From Deltaproteobacteria bacterium RIFCSPLOWO2_02_56_12 (GTDB lineage Bacteria > Desulfobacterota > Binatia > UBA9968): a stretch of 7,396 nt of DNA. The stretch is taken from the NCBI GenBank assembly GCA_001799045.1, contig MGRY01000045.1, forward strand, positions 1 to 7,396, in the 5' to 3' direction. The translations under genes were made by a program, and so were the position numbers. Within the stretch, counting starts at the first letter, position 1. Every line of letters begins with the position of its first letter. The notes below the pieces were generated by a model, which saw nothing but the letters and a program-made list of their open reading frames with translations, searched no databases and was not told where the DNA came from. This document shows, one piece after another, positions 6,066 to 7,396 of the stretch.

Positions 6066-6827
6066 ATGAACATCCTCCTAGAGAAAAAAGAGCGCACGGC
6101 TTCGATAACGCTTGAGCGCCCTCCCCTGAACGTGTTGAACCTCCCGATGTTGCGGGAACTCCAGGCGGCCCTGGATTCAGTGCACAGGGACGAGGCGGTC
6201 GATATTCTTGTTATCCGCGGCAGCGGCGAACGCGCCTTCTCCTCGGGGGTTGATGTCAAGGATCACACCCGCGCTAAGGTCCCGGAAATGCTCGAGGTGG
6301 TTCACGGCGCGATCCGCAGCCTCCTTTCCCTTCCTCAAATCACTATCGCCCTGGTGCGCGGCGCCTGCCTGGGCGGGGGCTGTGAACTCGCCAGCTCCTG
6401 CGATTTCATCCTGGCCTCGGACAATAGTTTTTTTGCTACCCCGGAGATCCAGGTTGGCTGTTATCCTCCGGTTGCCCTGGCCCGCTTTCCCTTGCAAATC
6501 GGCTACCGCCGGAGCGCGGAGATGATCCTTACGGGACGCAGCTTCTCGGCACAGGAGGCCGCGGCGATGGGCCTGATTAACCGCGCGGTTCCGGAAAATG
6601 AATTGGAACAGGCGCTTGAGGACCTCTTGGAGGAGCTCAAAGGAAAAAGCCGGGCTGTGCGGCGCATTGCCCTTAAGGGATTAAGAGAGAGAGCGCTAAA
6701 AGATTTTCCTGCGGACCTCGCCAGATCCGAAGAGCTCTATCTCAAGGAACTCCTGGCAACCGAGGACGTAGAAGAGGGCGTGCAGGCTTTTTTAGAGAAA
6801 AGAAAACCCCGTTGGAACCACCGCTAG
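6066..6827 (+). CDS. Enoyl-CoA hydratase/isomerase family protein, similar to cyclohexa-1,5-diene-1-carbonyl-CoA hydratase
   Basis: A cytoplasmic crotonase-fold enzyme of 253 residues that should add water to an enoyl- or dienoyl-CoA. The oxyanion-hole elements are FSSGVDVKDH (58-67) and GACLGGGCELA (99-109). Both catalytic glutamates of hydratases are present, Glu107 and Glu127 (in ATPEIQVG), exactly 20 residues apart as in rat crotonase (144 and 164). Three features recall the dienoyl-CoA hydratase (Dch) of anaerobic benzoyl-CoA breakdown as I remember it: a short HG(A/L)(I/V)R helix after the oxyanion segment (80-84), Gly-Cys-Tyr-Pro-Pro after the second Glu, and the C-terminal pattern LYLKELLATEDVEEGV, then FLEKRKPRW. 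The substrate remains open; a general enoyl-CoA hydratase is possible. ATG 6066 is the first start after an in-frame TAG at 6057, but no Shine-Dalgarno precedes it. No other ring-degradation gene is visible, and the neighbouring coxG-like gene is convergent. Confidence 0.88.
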   Translation: MNILLEKKERTASITLERPPLNVLNLPMLRELQAALDSVHRDEAVDILVIRGSGERAFSSGVDVKDHTRAKVPEMLEVVHGAIRSLLSLPQITIALVRGACLGGGCELASSCDFILASDNSFFATPEIQVGCYPPVALARFPLQIGYRRSAEMILTGRSFSAQEAAAMGLINRAVPENELEQALEDLLEELKGKSRAVRRIALKGLRERALKDFPADLARSEELYLKELLATEDVEEGVQAFLEKRKPRWNHR

Positions 6828-6842
6828 CGTAATCCCCAACGG
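6809..6842. terminator. Inverted repeat across the hydratase stop, possible weak terminator
   Basis: CCGTTGG (6809-6815) and CCAACGG (6836-6842) form a seven-pair stem whose loop contains the palindrome CGCTAGCG (6822-6829) around the TAG stop. It sits at the junction of two convergent genes only 29 bases apart. There is no T-tract, so this is at best a weak or Rho-assisted end signal, or chance. Confidence 0.25.
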
Positions 6843-6856
6843 TCGCTGATGTCCTC

Positions 6857-7309
6857 CTAATGGCCGGCTAACTGCTTCTTGATGTTCTCGACAAACTCCT
6901 TAAGCATCTGATCGGCTTTTTTCCGGATGATCGGCTGGCCAAACTCACCGATCTTGCCGAGGATGTTAACATCGGTCTCGACTAAAAGTTCGGTCTCTTT
7001 GGGGCCAATCTCCTTAAGTTCCATGGTGGTTTTGCCCTTGACCGCCCCGGCGACCATCCGGTCGCTCGCCTCCGCCCTCAGCGCTGCCCGCCAGCTTCCC
7101 CGGTCGCGCTGCTCCATAATAATCTTTCCCTGCAGGTTGAGAGAGATAGGACCCACGCGCACTTTCAGAGTCCCCTGGTAGGTGGTGTCGTCGATCTGGC
7201 TGACCGTTTCCACTCCGGGAAGCGAGCGGGCCACTTTGGGTACGTCCATTAAAAAGTCCCACAGAGGCTCGCGCGCCATGGGGATCACCGCCCGTTGATT
7301 GAACTTCAC
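6857..7309 (-). CDS. CoxG / SRPBCC-family protein (carbon monoxide dehydrogenase subunit G-like)
   Basis: A small cytoplasmic protein of 150 residues of the CoxG branch of the START/SRPBCC fold, which has a hydrophobic ligand cavity. In carboxidotrophs CoxG helps attach CO dehydrogenase to the membrane; related copies occur beside other molybdenum hydroxylases, so the partner here is unknown. Family signs are the N-terminal beta strand with PLWDFLMDVPKVARSLPGVE (15-34), KVRVGPISLNLQGK (49-62), and the C-terminal VETDVNILGKIGEFGQP, then IIRKKADQMLKEFVENI. It ends after this core and lacks the C-terminal membrane anchor that some CoxG proteins have. The start is GTG at 7309, chosen because a strong AAGGAGGA lies five bases ahead and because it overlaps the stop of the upstream gene as GTGA. 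The frame is open further upstream to the window edge, but those codons read as low-complexity Pro/Lys/Glu. Confidence 0.9.
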   Translation of the reverse strand: MKFNQRAVIPMAREPLWDFLMDVPKVARSLPGVETVSQIDDTTYQGTLKVRVGPISLNLQGKIIMEQRDRGSWRAALRAEASDRMVAGAVKGKTTMELKEIGPKETELLVETDVNILGKIGEFGQPIIRKKADQMLKEFVENIKKQLAGH

Positions 7310-7396
7310 TTGTTCCTCCTTCTTGACGCCTTTGGACTCCGCCTTGCCTTGCTTTTCTTGGGTAGGTTGTCTAGGGCCATTTCCAGGGCGCGGCGG
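7306..7396 (-). CDS. C-terminal end of an unidentified upstream gene
   Basis: Read on the minus strand from 7395, one frame gives 29 residues beginning RRALEMALDNLPKKS and ending in a Lys/Arg-rich tail, with TGA at 7308-7306. The first part looks like an amphipathic helix and the rest like a disordered basic C-terminus. The stop overlaps the coxG-like GTG by four bases (GTGA), the usual sign of an operon pair. The visible part is too short to name the protein. Near coxG one often finds molybdenum-hydroxylase subunits, MoxR-type ATPases or XdhC-like factors, but nothing here singles one out. Confidence 0.6.
   Translation of the reverse strand, partial: RRALEMALDNLPKKSKARRSPKASRRRNK
7315..7320 (-). 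promoter_or_regulatory. Shine-Dalgarno site that fixes the GTG start of the coxG-like gene
   Basis: AGGAGG on the minus strand, within AAGGAGGA, stands five bases before GTG 7309-7307. It supports that GTG over any extension of the open frame towards 7396. It lies inside the last codons of the upstream gene. Confidence 0.85.

Overview
This is an ordinary-looking chromosomal stretch from a fairly GC-rich, Gram-negative-type bacterium. An OmpA/Pal-type envelope protein, adjacent GlmU and GlmS, and RlmE fit that, and the dienoyl-CoA hydratase-like and CoxG-like genes recall anaerobic aromatic degraders such as Desulfobacterota or related candidate lineages. That placement is an inference; no marker in the window fixes the taxon.

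Layout. (1) 2-3201, plus strand: the UDP-GlcNAc pathway genes glmU (5' end cut by the window edge) and glmS. They share one base (TGATG) and are surely co-transcribed. (2) 3201-3378, plus strand: a decayed relic of a third operon gene. Its ATG overlaps the glmS stop (TAATG), and it keeps fragments of an MFS exporter of the MFS_3 type in the right order, with large pieces missing. (3) 3375-5062, minus strand: rlmE followed by an MscS-family channel, joined by an ATGA overlap. (4) 5086-5123: a clear intrinsic terminator of the minus-strand gene 5144-5902, which encodes a periplasmic OmpA-like peptidoglycan-binding protein. (5) 5903-6065: a divergent intergenic region with a near-consensus sigma-70 promoter for the OmpA-like gene, a tandem 13-bp G-rich repeat, and a weak candidate promoter for the next gene. 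(6) 6066-6827, plus strand: a crotonase-fold hydratase resembling cyclohexa-1,5-diene-1-carbonyl-CoA hydratase. (7) 6857-7396, minus strand: a CoxG/SRPBCC gene with a GTG start that overlaps the end of an unidentified upstream gene by GTGA.

How the genes fit together. GlmS makes glucosamine-6-phosphate. GlmU makes UDP-GlcNAc for peptidoglycan and LPS (the GlmM step between them is not in this window). The OmpA-like protein binds peptidoglycan and MscS protects the envelope from osmotic shock, so much of the window concerns the cell envelope. The hydratase and CoxG hint at acyl-CoA and molybdenum-hydroxylase metabolism nearby, but they are convergent and need not be linked. I found no clear novel system, CRISPR array, tRNA, rRNA or insertion sequence. 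The points most worth a second look are the MFS relic, the placement of rlmE directly behind a terminator, and the repeat between the divergent promoters.
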